Shown here: one piece after another, positions 62,202-64,000 of the stretch
How the letters are laid out: the number at the start of each line of letters is the position of its first letter
Position numbering within the stretch: the first letter of the stretch is position 1
Assembly: GCF_002754475.1 (NCBI RefSeq)
Contig: NZ_PEFL01000002.1
Coordinates: forward strand, 434,001-498,000
Direction: 5' to 3'
DNA length: 64,000 nucleotides
Source of the DNA: Comamonas sp. 26
GTDB lineage: Bacteria; Pseudomonadota; Gammaproteobacteria; Burkholderiales; Burkholderiaceae_C
Position numbers and translations under genes: made by a program
Notes under the pieces: generated by a model
Seen by the model: the letters and a program-made list of their open reading frames with translations, nothing else
Told to the model about the DNA's origin: nothing
Database searches by the model: none

Positions 62202-63509
62202 ATGGCAGTCTGGGCTTTAGGCATCAATCACCACACGGCTCCGCTCGATTTGCGGGGTCGTTTTGCGTTCGCGCTCGATCAGATCGAGCCGACGCTGCAA
62301 GGTTTGCGCGCGTCCCTGACCAGCGCAGGCAAAGCCCACAATGCTGTGGAAACCGCCATTCTCTCCACCTGCAACCGCACCGAAATTTACTGCGCGGCTG
62401 ACGCACCTGCCATGGATCACACCATGCACTGGCTGGCCAATAGCGGCGGTGTAGCGCCTGAGTTGCTGCGCCAGCACTCCTACGTGCTGCAAGATGGTCT
62501 GGTCGCACGACACGCATTCCGCGTGGCTTCGGGCCTTGATTCCATGGTGCTGGGCGAGGCGCAAATCCTGGGCCAGATGAAAAACGCCGTGCGCGCCGCT
62601 GAAACCGCGGGCGCACTGGGCACCACCCTCAACCAGTTATTTCAACGCAGCTTTGCCGTTGCCAAGGAAGTGCGCTCTTCTACCGAGATCGGTGCGCACA
62701 GCATTTCCATGGCAGCCGCCGCTGTGCGCCTGGCCGGTCAATTGTTTGAAGACCTGACCAAGATTCGGGTGCTGTTTGTCGGCGCGGGCGAGATGATCGA
62801 GCTGGTCTCCACCCACTTTGCCGCACGCAACCCAAAACAAATCACCATCGCCAACCGCACTATGGAGCGCGGTGAGAAGCTGGCATCCCAGTTTGGCGCC
62901 AGCACCATGCGTTTGGCCGATCTGCCCGAGCATCTGCACGAGTACGACGCCATCATCAGTTGCACCGCATCCACCCTGCCCATCATTGGCCTGGGTGCTG
63001 TTGAGTCTGCTCTCAAAAAGCGCAAGCGCCGCCCCATCTTCATGGTCGATCTAGCCGTTCCGCGCGATATTGAAGCTGAGGTCAAGCACCTCAACGACGT
63101 GTACCTCTACACCGTAGACGATCTGGCCACCGTGGTTCGCACCGGTCAGGCCCAGCGCCAGGCCGCCGTGCAGCAGGCCGAAGTCATCATCGACACCGGC
63201 GTGCAGAACTTTATGCAGTGGATGGACCAGCGCAACCCCGTGGGTGGCTCTGTCTCGCTGATTCAGCAGGTCAACGCACAGGCTGACGAATGGCGCGCGC
63301 TTGAAATTGCCCGCGCCAAGAAACTGATCGCCAAGGGCGAAGATATAGACACCGTGCTGGAAGCGCTCTCGCGCGGCATCACACAAAAAATGCTGCACGG
63401 CACCATGGCCGCGCTGCACAAGGGCGACGCCGACGAGCGTGCCCAGACGGCAGACACCGTCAGCCGCCTGTTCCTGCGCTCTAGCCGCAACAACTCCAAC
63501 AAGCTTTAG
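62202..63509 (+). CDS. hemA: Glutamyl-tRNA reductase
   Basis: First committed step of C5 tetrapyrrole synthesis: Glu-tRNA to glutamate-1-semialdehyde. 435 aa. The catalytic Cys is in [13 protein letters not shown], followed by [37 protein letters not shown], the NADPH loop [12 protein letters not shown] and DLAVPRDIE. The C-terminal dimerisation helix is present. prfA follows, its usual neighbour. Confidence 0.97.
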   Translation: MAVWALGINHHTAPLDLRGRFAFALDQIEPTLQGLRASLTSAGKAHNAVETAILSTCNRTEIYCAADAPAMDHTMHWLANSGGVAPELLRQHSYVLQDGLVARHAFRVASGLDSMVLGEAQILGQMKNAVRAAETAGALGTTLNQLFQRSFAVAKEVRSSTEIGAHSISMAAAAVRLAGQLFEDLTKIRVLFVGAGEMIELVSTHFAARNPKQITIANRTMERGEKLASQFGASTMRLADLPEHLHEYDAIISCTASTLPIIGLGAVESALKKRKRRPIFMVDLAVPRDIEAEVKHLNDVYLYTVDDLATVVRTGQAQRQAAVQQAEVIIDTGVQNFMQWMDQRNPVGGSVSLIQQVNAQADEWRALEIARAKKLIAKGEDIDTVLEALSRGITQKMLHGTMAALHKGDADERAQTADTVSRLFLRSSRNNSNKL

Positions 63510-63640
63510 CGGCGCTCGCCCGCTTTCGCGCTGCGCCTGCCCGCAGCGCATAGGCCCGACTGCGGCCAGCCCAGACCTCTTTTCCCTGACTCAACGAAGG
63601 CGTCCTGCGTGTCGCCCTTCTCAAGCCCTCGGTACACACC

Positions 63641-64000
63641 ATGCAAGACTTTTTGCGCAACCAGCTCGAACGCTACGCCCAACGCCTGCAGGAGCTGGAC
63701 TTTCTGCTCTCGCGCGAAGACATCATGGGCGACATGAAACAGTACCGCAGCATCTCGCGCGAGCATGCTGACGTTACCGCCATTGCCAGCCGCTACACCC
63801 GCCACCAGCAGGCCGCCGCCGACATCGCTGCCGCCCGCGAAATGCTGGACGACCCTGACATGGCCGAGATGGCGCAGGAAGAAATCACCAGCGGCGAGGC
63901 TGAGCTCATCAAACTTGAAGACGAGCTGCAGCGCCTGCTGCTACCCAAAGACCCTGATGAGGCTCGCCCGGCCTTCATGGAAATTCGCGCCGGTACCGGC
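63641..64000 (+). CDS. prfA: Peptide chain release factor 1, N-terminal part
   Basis: The window ends after 120 codons. The visible N-terminal domain (MQDFLRNQLERYAQRLQELDFLLSREDIM ... EAELIKLEDELQRLLLPKDPDEARPAFMEIRAGTG) matches RF1, ending at the start of the GGE... conserved region. RF1 recognises UAA/UAG; the PxT and GGQ motifs lie beyond the window. It follows hemA by 131 bp. Confidence 0.95.
   Translation, partial: MQDFLRNQLERYAQRLQELDFLLSREDIMGDMKQYRSISREHADVTAIASRYTRHQQAAADIAAAREMLDDPDMAEMAQEEITSGEAELIKLEDELQRLLLPKDPDEARPAFMEIRAGTG

Overview
The window looks like a chromosome segment of a Comamonas-like member of the Comamonadaceae (Betaproteobacteria, Burkholderiales). The basis is the set and order of core genes: lolB-ispE-tRNA-Gln-prs-rplY-pth, aspS-DUF502-FmdB, ubiE/ubiJ/ubiB, hrcA beside nadK-recN-rapZ, hemA-prfA, a TctC/Bug-type binding protein and a DUF3683 FAD/Fe-S oxidoreductase. 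The genus is inferred from gene content; no search was run.

Region 1 (1-3045) is the end of an accessory element lying directly against the 3' end of a tRNA-Met gene. It holds, all on the minus strand, a cut-off replication-type gene, a 299-aa protein with a C-terminal helix-turn-helix, an AlpA-type regulator and an unrecognised 282-aa protein. The rest of the element lies to the left of the window.

Region 2 (about 4183-10998) is a compact filamentous-phage (inovirus) prophage sitting between hrcA and nadK. In transcription order on the minus strand it has an ssDNA-binding protein, two small membrane proteins, the major coat protein, a strong terminator, a 19-codon micro-ORF, a pIII/TspB-like adsorption protein, a DUF2523/pVI-like protein with an apparent frameshift, Zot/pI, a structured intergenic region, an HUH replication protein, an eight-copy 34-bp tandem repeat array framed by 26-bp inverted repeats, and a serine recombinase. 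A divergent helix-turn-helix regulator faces a large nested palindrome. Phage genes end 9 bp before hrcA and 16 bp before nadK, so both host genes probably depend on phage-borne promoters.

Region 3 (10999-28821) is core genome: nadK-recN-rapZ; the creBCD two-component locus with an exact TTCAC-N6-TTCAC tag before creD; mutY and a dynamin-like GTPase; mutM; and a TPR protein-lolB-ispE-tRNA-Gln-prs-rplY-pth run.

Region 4 (28902-52524) carries a 4Fe-4S ferredoxin, a complete peptide/nickel-type ABC importer, two exporters, a folate group (folE, an endonuclease/exonuclease/phosphatase protein, nudB), aspS-DUF502-FmdB, a sodium:solute symporter, ubiquinone genes (ubiB, ubiJ, ubiE) with a Tim44-domain protein, and a 1305-aa FAD/Fe-S oxidoreductase followed by a HIT protein.

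Region 5 (53065-64000) is a ugpBAEC(+glyoxalase)ugpQ operon for glycerol-3-phosphate uptake with a plausible Pho box, a TctC protein, a protein with twelve Sel1 repeats, a small membrane protein, hemA, and the start of prfA, cut by the window end.

The most unusual material is in the inovirus prophage: the 34-bp array next to the serine recombinase, the operator palindrome, the micro-ORF, the frameshifted DUF2523 gene, and the capture of two host genes.
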